DNA of 29,615 nt from a virus: positions 1-29,615 of IMG/VR virus record IMGVR_UViG_3300025872_000220; one strand, written 5' to 3'. The notes beneath the pieces were generated by a model. That model was not told where the DNA came from, did not search any database, and saw nothing but the letters and a program-made list of their open reading frames with translations. A program made the translations under genes and the position numbers. Positions 1-6,819 of the stretch are shown here, in pieces. Positions within the stretch are counted from its first letter, which is position 1, and each line of letters opens with the position of its first letter.

Positions 1-128
1 CGCCGAATGGCTGCTGGAGTGGTCAAAAAGCTTGGACTTCCTCCGGGGATCACAAAGACGCATCGACGAAAACGCAATGCCTGACAGTCCAACCATCAAC
101 ACTGTGTTGCGGTTAGAACATAGGGTTG
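1..128. other. Left edge, no confident gene
   Basis: Two frames are open from the edge. One gives a basic C-terminus (ending KTHRRKRNA) and stops at 82-84, leaving a normal 44-base gap before the next gene. The other is open from base 2 to 223 but would overlap the coiled-coil gene by 95 bases. Only one can be real, and the sequence here is too short to decide. Bases 85-128 hold no clear promoter or strong ribosome binding site. Confidence 0.3.
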
Positions 129-566
129 ATGAACGTAGGCGAATTTTTTGCCCGCGCCACCGCGCTCCTCGGATCCGCCGAGCAGCACGCGTCCAAGGTC
201 GCGGCACTCACTGGCGAGCGTGACAAAGCGCTTTCCGATCTCTCGTCTGTTTCCCAAGACCGGGACCGGCTCAATGCCGAAGTCCAGCGTCTGACTGGCG
301 AGGTCGAGACCGCCAAGGCGTCTGCGTCCGCTGCTGCAAAGGCCGCCGAAGAGGCTAACGCCGCTGCCGAATCGCTCAAGCTTGAGGCGAGCCGACTGAC
401 TGCCAGTCCGTCTGCCCAGGCTGCCGCGATCCTTGGGACCGTCGGCCATCCGGCTGCCGCCGCCGATTCTGGCGCCTCGGCCAATCCGGTGAAGAAGACG
501 ATCGACCCTACCCTTACGGGGCTGGCGCGCGCCAAGGCCGCCCGCGCCGCGTCCGCCAAACCCTAA
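129..566 (+). CDS. Coiled-coil, scaffold-like protein upstream of the capsid gene
   Basis: A 145-residue protein. Residues about 20-100 form a long Ala/Glu/Lys/Leu-rich heptad segment (ERDKALSDL, AEVQRLTGEVETAKA), strongly predicted as coiled coil. The tail is Ala/Pro-rich and ends in a basic stretch (ARAKAARAASAKP). ATG at 129 is chosen over TTG at 126. It lies 14 bases upstream of the major capsid gene. Phages often place a scaffold or capsid-assembly protein there, and alpha-helical, charged, coiled-coil composition fits that role. The S49 head protease in this phage (11095-11886) has no C-terminal scaffold extension, so a separate scaffold is needed. The function is inferred from position and composition, not from a recognised family. 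Confidence 0.75.
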   Translation: MNVGEFFARATALLGSAEQHASKVAALTGERDKALSDLSSVSQDRDRLNAEVQRLTGEVETAKASASAAAKAAEEANAAAESLKLEASRLTASPSAQAAAILGTVGHPAAAADSGASANPVKKTIDPTLTGLARAKAARAASAKP

Positions 567-580
567 CCAAATAACACACG

Positions 581-1543
581 ATGCCAGTTCACACCCTGCT
601 CGATGTTGCCAAGCTTACCGGCAACGACGTGGCGGTTGGCCTGATCGAAGAGAATCAGACCTTCGCCCCCGAAGTGCTGTCGTTCATGTCGCGGGTCATT
701 CCCGGCACGAGCTACAAGACTGCGGTCGCCACGACGCTCCCCACCACCGGCTTCACCGCCGCCAACCAAGGTATTGCGCCGACCAAGTCGACGTTCGACC
801 AGCGTCTTACCGAGTGCTTCATTTTCCGTGGCGCTGTCGAGGTTGACCTTGCCGTCAGCCGCGCTTCTGAGGGTCTGGGTCTGCCTGACCTTGAGATGAT
901 CGAAGCCAGTCGTGTTACCCGCTCCGCGCTGGTGACGCTCGGCGGCCAGATCTTCAATGGAACGTCCGCGCTGGGCTTTACCGGCCTGAAGGCGTTCACT
1001 CCTAAGACCGCTGCATCCGGCACGTCCTCGATCGTCGTTGACGCCACTGGCACGACCTCCAGCACTGCGTCCTCGATCTACGCCGTCAAGTTCGGCCTCC
1101 AGGACTGTCACTTGGTGTTCGGCAACGGAAACACGCTTCAGCTCGGCGAGTTCCGCGACCAGCAGCTCACCGACGGCTCCGGCAATAAGTACGGTGGCCG
1201 GGTCGCTGACTTGACCGCTCACGTCGGACTCCAGTTGGGAAATGTCAACTGCGTGGGTCGAATCCTCAACGTCACTGCCGATTCCGGCAAGACCGCGAGC
1301 GACTCGCTGATCTCGCAGCTGATCGAGAAGTTTCCGGTCGGCTATACGCCGGACGTGCTCTTCATGAGCCGCCGGTCCGCTGGTCAGCTTGCCCGCTCCC
1401 GCTCGGTCACGATCTTCAGCCAGGCCGGTGTCGCGCCCAACGCTGCGCGCACCACGCCAAACATCGCGAGCCGCGTGCAGGACTGGGATGGAATCCCCAT
1501 CGTGCTGTCCGACAACATCGGCATCACGGACGCGATCGAATAA
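581..1543 (+). CDS. Major capsid protein, HK97-fold type
   Basis: A 320-residue protein that would form the icosahedral head shell. Features typical of phage capsid proteins are an N-terminal region with a TLPTTGFTAANQG-like segment, a middle with FRGAVEVDLAVSRASEGL, and a C-terminal part with VLFMSRRSAGQLARSR followed by WDGIPIVLSDNI, the classic P-domain ending in which a strand GIPI(V/Y)xxDxI closes the fold. There is no N-terminal delta domain of about 100 residues, so scaffolding is probably supplied in trans. It sits between a coiled-coil protein and a cement-like protein, the usual capsid order. No clear Shine-Dalgarno precedes the ATG. The assignment rests on recognised motifs and context; the exact capsid family is not certain. 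Confidence 0.85.
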   Translation: MPVHTLLDVAKLTGNDVAVGLIEENQTFAPEVLSFMSRVIPGTSYKTAVATTLPTTGFTAANQGIAPTKSTFDQRLTECFIFRGAVEVDLAVSRASEGLGLPDLEMIEASRVTRSALVTLGGQIFNGTSALGFTGLKAFTPKTAASGTSSIVVDATGTTSSTASSIYAVKFGLQDCHLVFGNGNTLQLGEFRDQQLTDGSGNKYGGRVADLTAHVGLQLGNVNCVGRILNVTADSGKTASDSLISQLIEKFPVGYTPDVLFMSRRSAGQLARSRSVTIFSQAGVAPNAARTTPNIASRVQDWDGIPIVLSDNIGITDAIE

Positions 1544-1570
1544 CGCAACTGCCCGAAAGGAACCAATACC

Positions 1571-1966
1571 ATGCCTCGTCAAACTCAGGACGCACTCCTT
1601 ACGGTCAGCCGTGCGCTGCCCGCCCAAAACACGAACGCCAACTCCTCGTCGATCGACCTGGGCGTGGCGCTTCCGGAATATGTTGGTGAGCAGTCCGAGC
1701 TTGTGATCGCTGTTCCGGCGACCACCTGCGCGACTGGTCAGACCATCACGTTCACGATCAACGACAGCGCTGACAACAGCTCTTTTGCTGCCGTCTCGCA
1801 GCTTGCGACGCTGGTTCTCACTGGCGCTTCCAACGCTACCGCCGCGACCACCCGCCGCTGGCGTTTGCCGTCGACGGTTCGCCGCTACATTCGGGTCAAC
1901 ATCGCGATGTCGGCAACGACTGGCGATCTGACCGCGATTACTGCTGGCATCCGCCTGGACACGTAA
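1571..1966 (+). CDS. Capsid decoration/cement protein candidate (Bbp16-like)
   Basis: A 131-residue, beta-rich, Thr/Ala/Ser-rich protein immediately after the capsid gene, with an AAAGGA ribosome binding site before its ATG. The order of elements is a short N-terminal arm, a SSIDLGVALPEY segment, then GQTITFTINDSADNSSFA and a final VRRYIRVNIAMSATTGDLT strand pair. This pattern resembles the Bbp16-type capsid cement family of Bordetella phage BPP-1, whose members bind between capsomers and stabilise the shell. Position supports this role. It could instead be another small head protein. The gene is followed by an intrinsic terminator, consistent with a high-abundance capsid transcript ending here. 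Confidence 0.65.
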   Translation: MPRQTQDALLTVSRALPAQNTNANSSSIDLGVALPEYVGEQSELVIAVPATTCATGQTITFTINDSADNSSFAAVSQLATLVLTGASNATAATTRRWRLPSTVRRYIRVNIAMSATTGDLTAITAGIRLDT

Positions 1967-2003
1967 TCTTACCGCTCGGCCCTTACCGCTCATTGGTCAC
2001 ACT

Positions 2004-2035
2004 GGGCCGGTCTGCTTATCCAGATCGGCCCTTTT
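2004..2035 (+). terminator. Strong rho-independent terminator after capsid genes
   Basis: GGGCCGGTCTG (2004-2014) pairs with CAGATCGGCCC (2021-2031) to give an 11-bp stem with one G-T wobble and a six-base loop. It is followed at once by TTTT (2032-2035) and CATT. It sits 38 bases after the cement gene stop and 8 bases before the fibre gene start. Two copies of CTTACCGCTC (1968-1977 and 1982-1991) lie just before it. It would uncouple abundant capsid transcripts from fibre expression. Confidence 0.85.
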
Positions 2036-2042
2036 CATTCCC

Positions 2043-2726
2043 ATGAACAGACTTTTGCTGGTTTTGCTTTTCCCGTTGTGCCTGTTCGGCCAAACGCGTG
2101 CAGTCATCAATACTGGAACGACTGCAAACGACGGAACCGGAGACTCGCTTCGGACCTTTGGGCTGAAATCAAACACCAACTTTGCGACGTTGTGGGCTTC
2201 GGTCTACACCAACGGAGTCACAAAGATTGGGACTAATATTGTGCTTTCTGGTTCGGGCGTACTTGATGGCAACCTGACCAACAGCTTTGAGCTTGATGAC
2301 ATCAATCAACTGAATCTCGATGGCATCAACACCGACATTGGAGGGGTTCAGACATTGTTCATTGATGGCGGAATCACAACGCTCAGAGGTGTCACAAACC
2401 TCAATTTGATCACGCCTGGAGTCACCGCTGGGACGGTCAGCAACGGATACGTCCTGAGGCTTTCCAACAGCACCGAAGGAACGGTTGAGTTTTCAAACCT
2501 TCCTGGTTCAATAATCACCGGAACGGCAACATTGTCATCCGGCGCGGCAACCGTCACGAACTCAAGCATAACCGCAACCAGTCGAATCTTTTTGACGACT
2601 CAGTCAGTATCTGGCGCTCACGGATATTTGCATGTTATTTCCAGAAGCAACGGAGTAAGCTTTTTGGTCAACAGCAGCAACGGAGGCGACAACTCAACCT
2701 TTGCTTGGATGATTGTCCAACCATGA
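2043..2726 (+). CDS. Tail fibre protein with N-terminal signal peptide
   Basis: A 227-residue protein. Residues 1-20 look like a Sec signal peptide: Arg3, a hydrophobic core (LLLVLLFPLCLFG), then a polar stretch with possible cleavage near QTRA. The next segment, INTGTTANDGTGDSLR followed by NTNFATLW, is a motif I know from many phage tail fibres. The middle is Thr/Asn/Gly-rich with beta-repeat character, and the end (GYLHVISRSNGVSF then FAWMIVQP) matches a common fibre C-terminus. The start lies 8 bases after the terminator, with no strong ribosome binding site. GC content is visibly lower than in the capsid genes, suggesting transfer. A signal peptide on a fibre protein is unusual. The stop overlaps the next start. 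Confidence 0.75.
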   Translation: MNRLLLVLLFPLCLFGQTRAVINTGTTANDGTGDSLRTFGLKSNTNFATLWASVYTNGVTKIGTNIVLSGSGVLDGNLTNSFELDDINQLNLDGINTDIGGVQTLFIDGGITTLRGVTNLNLITPGVTAGTVSNGYVLRLSNSTEGTVEFSNLPGSIITGTATLSSGAATVTNSSITATSRIFLTTQSVSGAHGYLHVISRSNGVSFLVNSSNGGDNSTFAWMIVQP

Positions 2727-3085
2727 GCATGACGACCAAAGGCCAAAGCGTAGATTCAGCAAACCCAATCTACAAAAAGCGCTACGAGGACATCTCGTTT
2801 GCGTTTTCATTTGCCGCGTCTGCTTCAGTAAGCTGGTCTGGATTAATGCTTAAGGGTCAGCTTAGGACGTATGATGACAGGCTGATTTGGGACAGTGGGA
2901 CCGTCTCCGCATCTGTTTCTGGGGACGGATCAGCATCGTCAACAATCACTATTCCTAGCGCAACAACCGGGTTGCTTGACGAGGGCACTTACTACATTGA
3001 CTTCTTTTTTTGGGGTTCGTCGGTAAACAAATCCGCAACCAAGACCTATCTGATTAAACTGGCAGACGGGCCGACTAACCTATGA
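2723..3085 (+). CDS. Small beta-rich fibre/baseplate accessory protein
   Basis: A 120-residue protein starting at the ATG that overlaps the preceding stop (ATGA). The sequence KGQLRTYDDRLIWDSGTV, then alternating Ser/Thr/Ala strands and GLLDEGTYYIDFFF, reads as an Ig-like beta sandwich. This resembles the N-terminal domain of BppU-type upper baseplate proteins, which anchor receptor-binding proteins. In phages this kind of small protein sits with fibre genes, as here. The family call is by eye and moderate. The stop overlaps the following start, so it is translated in a coupled set of four fibre genes. Confidence 0.65.
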   Translation: MSMTTKGQSVDSANPIYKKRYEDISFAFSFAASASVSWSGLMLKGQLRTYDDRLIWDSGTVSASVSGDGSASSTITIPSATTGLLDEGTYYIDFFFWGSSVNKSATKTYLIKLADGPTNL

Positions 3086-3462
3086 GCGACGTAAATGTCA
3101 GCGTGACATACGGCGGTCTCGGGCTGTCTTTTTCTCAATCGCCAGTAACGCTTCCCGTAACAATCCAGACCGTTTCCTCGGTTCAGGATGAGGATTCGAC
3201 ATTGATTGGTTGGGTTGCGTCGGAAGCGTATACACTGACATCAGCAACCCGCGATTCCGACGGCGTGATTACAACCGCCACTGTGTCATGGCCTGACGGT
3301 AGCGCGGGCACGTTCACGCGAACCACGAAGAACGCAACTTTTCTGACTATTGATGCGTATACAGTTACCCATTCCAACAGCGGCAAAACAGCCACCCAGA
3401 CAACTGTAACTAGAGATGCTGAAGGGAATGTAACAGCACAACCCGCAATCACAATCGCATGA
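3082..3462 (+). CDS. Small fibre-associated beta-repeat protein
   Basis: A 126-residue protein overlapping both neighbours by 4 bases. It contains a characteristic run: YTLTSATRDSDGVITTAT, WPDGSAGTFT, DAYTVTHSNSGKTATQ and VTRDAEGNVT. This SxTRDxDGxIxxAxVxWPDG pattern with a following DxYTVTH segment is familiar from phage fibre and adsorption modules, where it probably forms a beta-structured shaft or connector. No enzyme motif is present. It has the lower-GC composition of the 2043-4340 block. Role is inferred from motif and neighbours. Confidence 0.65.
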   Translation: MSDVNVSVTYGGLGLSFSQSPVTLPVTIQTVSSVQDEDSTLIGWVASEAYTLTSATRDSDGVITTATVSWPDGSAGTFTRTTKNATFLTIDAYTVTHSNSGKTATQTTVTRDAEGNVTAQPAITIA

Positions 3463-4340
3463 GCGCACTTTCATCCGCAGTGGATCCAAACGTAAGAACG
3501 GCCATCCGAAAGGATGGAATTGGAAACGGACGCATCAGAACAGAGCTTGCGGCTGGAGAGCTTGTGTTTGTTCCGTGGACATATGCGCAAGATGGTGCGG
3601 GGTTGCTTCCGACCTCGAATCCGTTTGCCGCCATGAACGCGGACAAATCAGGCACATACATTTTCATGGAATCTGTGGCCAATGGATTTGGAACAAACTA
3701 CGGTTTCTCTGGATATTTTCGCGGCAGATCGTTCGGAGTTCGTTTTGACCCATCAACCACGTCAGCGATTAGCCCAAACGTGCATTCTGATTTTGGTGTG
3801 ATGATTGATCGTGTGGGGTATGAAATTCCAAAGCAGGCTTGGAATCCTTATACTCAGGCAAGACAATCAGACCCATCGGGATCTTACGGAGTAGTTGTAA
3901 CGCGAGACCTATGTGATGGACTCCACCATTTTGAGATTGACCATCGCGTCTTTACTTCAAGCGCAAACGCTACATACGTAATGGGGCTTCTCCTTGAAAA
4001 GGCTGCCGGATATAGGGAGCCGCAGAACTTTGCGATACGTTCCAATCCATACGACGTTGCCACCACCAACACTGCAATTGTTGCGTCTGGATTTAGTGGC
4101 GCATTTAGAACGCCACGGGGCATTTTGGAGGCGACATACTATAACACTACAGTGTCTGCAATCACGATCACATGGAGGTTAAACGCTGTCGATTACTACG
4201 TCTTTAGCCTAGCCGCTGGTGAAAGCAGAACATTCCAGTTTACATTGCCCATTGCTGGTAATCATTTTTCGAGCAGTGCAAATTTTTACCTGCACCGCGC
4301 ATCAGCAACAGGAGTGAAATGCACTGTGGTAGGAGTTTGA
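3459..4340 (+). CDS. Probable receptor-binding or fibre-tip protein, family unknown
   Basis: A 293-residue protein overlapping the previous gene by 4 bases and ending 3 bases before the SGNH hydrolase. I do not recognise the family. It is rich in aromatic residues and Gly/Ser/Asn (FGTNYGFSGYFRGRSFGVRF, GLHHFEIDHRVFTSS), with a C-terminal region of alternating hydrophobic residues (ITITWRLNAVDYYVFSLAAG, TFQFTLPIAGNHFSS) suggesting a beta-sandwich such as a carbohydrate-binding or jelly-roll tip. Low GC compared with the capsid block suggests it travelled with the fibre module. Position after three fibre genes and before an esterase-like enzyme supports host binding. Function is inferred from context. 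Confidence 0.6.
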   Translation: MSALSSAVDPNVRTAIRKDGIGNGRIRTELAAGELVFVPWTYAQDGAGLLPTSNPFAAMNADKSGTYIFMESVANGFGTNYGFSGYFRGRSFGVRFDPSTTSAISPNVHSDFGVMIDRVGYEIPKQAWNPYTQARQSDPSGSYGVVVTRDLCDGLHHFEIDHRVFTSSANATYVMGLLLEKAAGYREPQNFAIRSNPYDVATTNTAIVASGFSGAFRTPRGILEATYYNTTVSAITITWRLNAVDYYVFSLAAGESRTFQFTLPIAGNHFSSSANFYLHRASATGVKCTVVGV

Positions 4341-4343
4341 TCT

Positions 4344-5357
4344 ATGGATCCAATTATTTACCCAAAGGTTCGAGCTGTTGCGTTTGGCGACAGCATCACG
4401 CACAATAACACAAACGGTGTCTTGGGAGTCGAGTTTTGGCCAGGCGCTGCCCAGCGTGAAATGCGGACTCAATACGGTCTCGAAACGCTTTTGTTCCGCA
4501 ATCTTGGAGCATCCGGCAACACTTCCACCCAATGCCTAAACCGGATTCATTCCGCGTTTCAGTGGCGCGACGGAGGAAGCGATGAATGGCCGATCTACAA
4601 CGTGCCGGAGATTGCCTTTGTGATGATCGGAGTAAACGACCCCGGAAATAGCATGACGACCGCGACTACGCAGGCTAACATTGAGGCAATCATCCGATGC
4701 CTCCTGAACCGTGTCGAGGGCGTCGTGTCTGCTGAGGGATCTCTGCCAACGGTGGACGCTGGCCAAACCCTGATCCCGATCGGAACCAGATATTGGGTCG
4801 TGGCGGATGGATCGACCACAGGCGGGATTGCTGACGCGGCAATACCGACCTCCTACGGCCAGCCTGCGCGAGTGACTGGGGCAATCGCGTCCGTGAAACC
4901 GGCAGGAGCGACTACCAACGGCGCGGTCTGGATCAAACGCCGACACGCTTCCGGGGCTGCCGGGTGGTCCCGAATCGCGGATGACTACACGCGAGGCGTG
5001 AAGCAGGTCGTCATCATGTCCACCCAATTCCTGCCGACCGAAACGCCAGGATCACCGGACTCAACCAACGCGACGCTTCGCACCGCGCAGCAAGCTGCCG
5101 TGACCGTCTCTCAGGCAATTAGCGGCATCGGGTCAACCCGAGCCAAATACCTGAACCATTGGCAGCAGTTCGCCGATGACGTGACGGCTGGCTATATCGC
5201 CGACATGAATGCTTTGGTCTACACTACAGGCAACCAGCACTACAACGCTGAAGGCCATCGGCAGATCGGCGTTCGGGTTGCCGACTGGCTTAAGACCAAT
5301 GCTGTGCCTGGCGTTACAGCTCAATCAAACTGGGTGGATTACTGGGCCGCGTCGTAG
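4344..5357 (+). CDS. SGNH/GDSL-family hydrolase
   Basis: A 337-residue enzyme of the SGNH esterase/lipase superfamily. Block I is VAFGDSITHN with nucleophile Ser17, block II is NLGASGNT with Gly55, block III is GVNDPGN with Asn98, and block V is QHYNAEGHRQIG with His299. In many family members block V reads DxxH; here the position three before His299 is Gly, so the enzyme may use a Ser-His dyad or another acid. Residues 110-200 form an insertion (LPTVDAGQTLIP) not typical of the minimal fold. The start follows an AGGAG site. Placement beside fibre genes suggests it deacylates host surface polysaccharide, as known for phage-borne SGNH deacetylases; a lysis role is a less likely alternative. 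GC content returns towards the genome level here. Confidence 0.8.
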   Translation: MDPIIYPKVRAVAFGDSITHNNTNGVLGVEFWPGAAQREMRTQYGLETLLFRNLGASGNTSTQCLNRIHSAFQWRDGGSDEWPIYNVPEIAFVMIGVNDPGNSMTTATTQANIEAIIRCLLNRVEGVVSAEGSLPTVDAGQTLIPIGTRYWVVADGSTTGGIADAAIPTSYGQPARVTGAIASVKPAGATTNGAVWIKRRHASGAAGWSRIADDYTRGVKQVVIMSTQFLPTETPGSPDSTNATLRTAQQAAVTVSQAISGIGSTRAKYLNHWQQFADDVTAGYIADMNALVYTTGNQHYNAEGHRQIGVRVADWLKTNAVPGVTAQSNWVDYWAAS

Positions 5358-5386
5358 TCTCTACGCAATTGCGAAAGACCAACATC

Positions 5387-5656
5387 ATGAGTAAGCCGCA
5401 AATCGACGAAACAACACGCGTAAACCTGCCTCTGCGATTGCTGTGGGCAATTCTGATCGGCGTTGCAGTTGGAGCTTTCATGGCTGCTGGCGTGTATTAT
5501 CAAACGTCTGACACCAGAGCCAAGGTGTTGAGCATTGACTCAAGATTGAAGCTGATGGCCGACAGATTGGAGGACCACGAAAGACGGCTGATACGGATTG
5601 AAGCAAAAACCGGAATTGCAAATGTGGACGGGGGGCAAAACGCAACCGTTTACTAA
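5387..5656 (+). CDS. Small membrane protein with coiled-coil tail (lysis-associated candidate)
   Basis: An 89-residue protein starting at ATG 5387, preferred over TTG 5369. Residues about 18-38 (LLWAILIGVAVGAFMAAGVYY) form one transmembrane helix, followed by a charged helical segment (LSIDSRLKLMADRLEDHERR) that reads as a coiled coil. The topology would be N-in with the helix outside, like Rz-type spanins or XhlA-type proteins. It heads a group of small membrane genes ending in a holin candidate and a lipoprotein. That context suggests a lysis role, but I recognise no specific family. Confidence 0.65.
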   Translation: MSKPQIDETTRVNLPLRLLWAILIGVAVGAFMAAGVYYQTSDTRAKVLSIDSRLKLMADRLEDHERRLIRIEAKTGIANVDGGQNATVY

Positions 5657-5697
5657 CCAAGGGTATTTATTGCATTTTGACATGCCAGAAGGTCAAA

Positions 5698-5790
5698 GTG
5701 ATTGCGTGGCCTCCGCAAACTCCAAAAACGATTAGCCTGCCCCCAGTGATCAAAGTGCCTGTCCAAAAACCAGCCGACCAACTTGCGTAA
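5698..5790 (+). CDS. Possible 30-residue proline-rich protein
   Basis: A short frame from GTG 5698 to TAA 5788-5790, encoding WPPQTPKTISLPPVIKVP within a 30-residue product. AGAAGG (5687-5692) lies 5 bases before the GTG, a good ribosome binding site. The stop is one base before the holin-candidate ATG, the spacing expected for translational coupling. The frame is open upstream, and TTG 5677 is an alternative start that would add MTCQKVK. Small proline-rich proteins such as Rz1 occur in lysis cassettes, but no lipobox with Gly/Ala before Cys is seen. A competing overlapping frame (ATG 5622 to 5735) is less well supported. Confidence 0.4.
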   Translation: MIAWPPQTPKTISLPPVIKVPVQKPADQLA

Positions 5791-5791
5791 T

Positions 5792-6067
5792 ATGACACTC
5801 GCTGAAGCTATCCCACTGGCAACCACGGCAAGTCTGGGTCTTGGAGCCTTGGCCAAGTCGTGGCCCAAATTTCCAAACGCCTACATCCCGACGCTGGCTG
5901 CGCTTGCTGGCGCTCTACTGGTGCCAGCGCTGTGCGGCTGGGATGCGTTGAACGTCGTCTCTGGATTTGTGGCGGGCCTCGGCGCAACTGGTATCCACCA
6001 AGGCGTCAAAGGCGCAGCGGATGACGTTAAGCGTCGAAGCGGGAACACCGAGATCATCAAGAAATGA
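5792..6067 (+). CDS. Holin candidate
   Basis: A 91-residue protein starting at ATG 5792 (TTG 5783 is rejected because the ATG abuts the upstream stop). It has three hydrophobic segments: residues about 6-20 (PLATTASLGLGALA), 29-49 (YIPTLAALAGALLVPALCGW) and 53-70 (NVVSGFVAGLGATGIHQG), then a positively charged tail ending SGNTEIIKK. Length, multiple membrane segments and charged C-terminus fit small phage holins, which form lesions in the inner membrane to time lysis. The following lipoprotein overlaps its stop codon. No endolysin is recognisable nearby, which weakens the call. Confidence 0.6.
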   Translation: MTLAEAIPLATTASLGLGALAKSWPKFPNAYIPTLAALAGALLVPALCGWDALNVVSGFVAGLGATGIHQGVKGAADDVKRRSGNTEIIKK

Positions 6068-6351
6068 AAAACGTTGCACTGATTGCCGCGCTTGCCGTGA
6101 CTGGCTGCGCATCATTTAACACCACCCAAACCGATGAGCGACAACTCCCGGACGGATCGTACACCAAGATCACCACGCGTGCCTCAAGCCGAACGATCTT
6201 TACGAGCAAATCGGATCTCGCGAATTTCAAGGCCCAGCAAACCGAGGGACAGCAATCCGCCACCGTCGGATCCCTCGGCCAAGCTTCCAGCGGAACCAAC
6301 GCAGTGCGAGCGCTCGAAGCCCTCGACTCCATCCTCGGCAAGATCCGCTAG
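6064..6351 (+). CDS. Small lipoprotein
   Basis: A 95-residue protein with a signal peptide ending in a lipobox, LAVTGC, with lipidated Cys15. The mature part is Ser/Thr/Gln-rich without membrane segments. It starts inside the holin-candidate stop (ATGA). Phage lipoproteins next to holins can be outer spanins or superinfection-exclusion proteins. The mature region is longer and less proline-rich than classical Rz1, so function is open. The lipobox implies a Gram-negative or at least lipoprotein-processing host. The reading frame shifted by one base stays open past the stop to 6451; see findings. Confidence 0.7.
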   Translation: MKNVALIAALAVTGCASFNTTQTDERQLPDGSYTKITTRASSRTIFTSKSDLANFKAQQTEGQQSATVGSLGQASSGTNAVRALEALDSILGKIR

Positions 6352-6447
6352 AGCGACCGCCCAGGAGCTTATCGACGCTGCGGATTCAGGCATTGTGCCT
6401 GAGTGGTTTTCAATGGCGGAAAAGGAAGCGGTTTACAAGCTGATGCG

Positions 6448-6819
6448 ATGAGCATTGCCAACATGACAAGGGCAGGTCTTTCGAGCCTGCGAACGCTTCT
6501 GGAATCGCCGACTTTTACCTGGAAGTCGCTGCCGGTCCCGTGTGTGCCTAACACGCTCGGCGTAGGATCAATCGTGGCCGACGGCGGCTACGACATGACG
6601 GTGTCACTGACGCTGTTTGTCGATCGCGAAGAGTTCCTGACTGTAGACTCTACGCTGATCACCATGGATTCCGAACTCTACACCATGGATAATGACCGAC
6701 CGACTCCGGTGACTGGCAAGACCATTGTCTATCAGGGATCCACCCGCAGAATCGTGAAGACTGCGTTTTCGCCTGACAACGTGTACATCATCCTGATGTG
6801 CGCTGATGCCAACGCGTGA
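6448..6819 (+). CDS. Head-closure / head-tail connector candidate
   Basis: A 123-residue protein from ATG 6448; GTG 6403 would extend it but lies within another open frame, and the ATG overlaps that frame's stop. The N-terminus is a short helix (TRAGLSSLRTLLE), then beta strands (TFTWKSLPVPCVP, YDMTVSLTLFVDREEF, GKTIVYQGSTRRIVKTAFSP) ending in NVYIILMCADANA. Small beta-barrel proteins with a terminal 'Y.G...RI.......P....I.L.C..A' pattern occur as head-closure proteins, and the next gene looks like a tail-completion protein. The call rests on pattern and neighbours. It overlaps the next GTG start by 4 bases. Confidence 0.6.
   Translation: MSIANMTRAGLSSLRTLLESPTFTWKSLPVPCVPNTLGVGSIVADGGYDMTVSLTLFVDREEFLTVDSTLITMDSELYTMDNDRPTPVTGKTIVYQGSTRRIVKTAFSPDNVYIILMCADANA

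Noticed and set aside
563-1993. 476-codon minus-strand open frame across the capsid genes
   Set aside because: It lies antisense to a clear capsid protein and has low-complexity Arg/Asp/Gly-rich sequence; GC-rich third positions create such frames.
5622-5735. 37-codon frame from ATG 5622
   Set aside because: It overlaps the end of the membrane protein gene, has no good ribosome binding site and does not abut the holin start.
6134-6351. First two thirds of the frame overlapping the lipoprotein gene
   Set aside because: Ser/Pro/Arg-rich shadow of the lipoprotein; only the part after 6351 looks protein-like.
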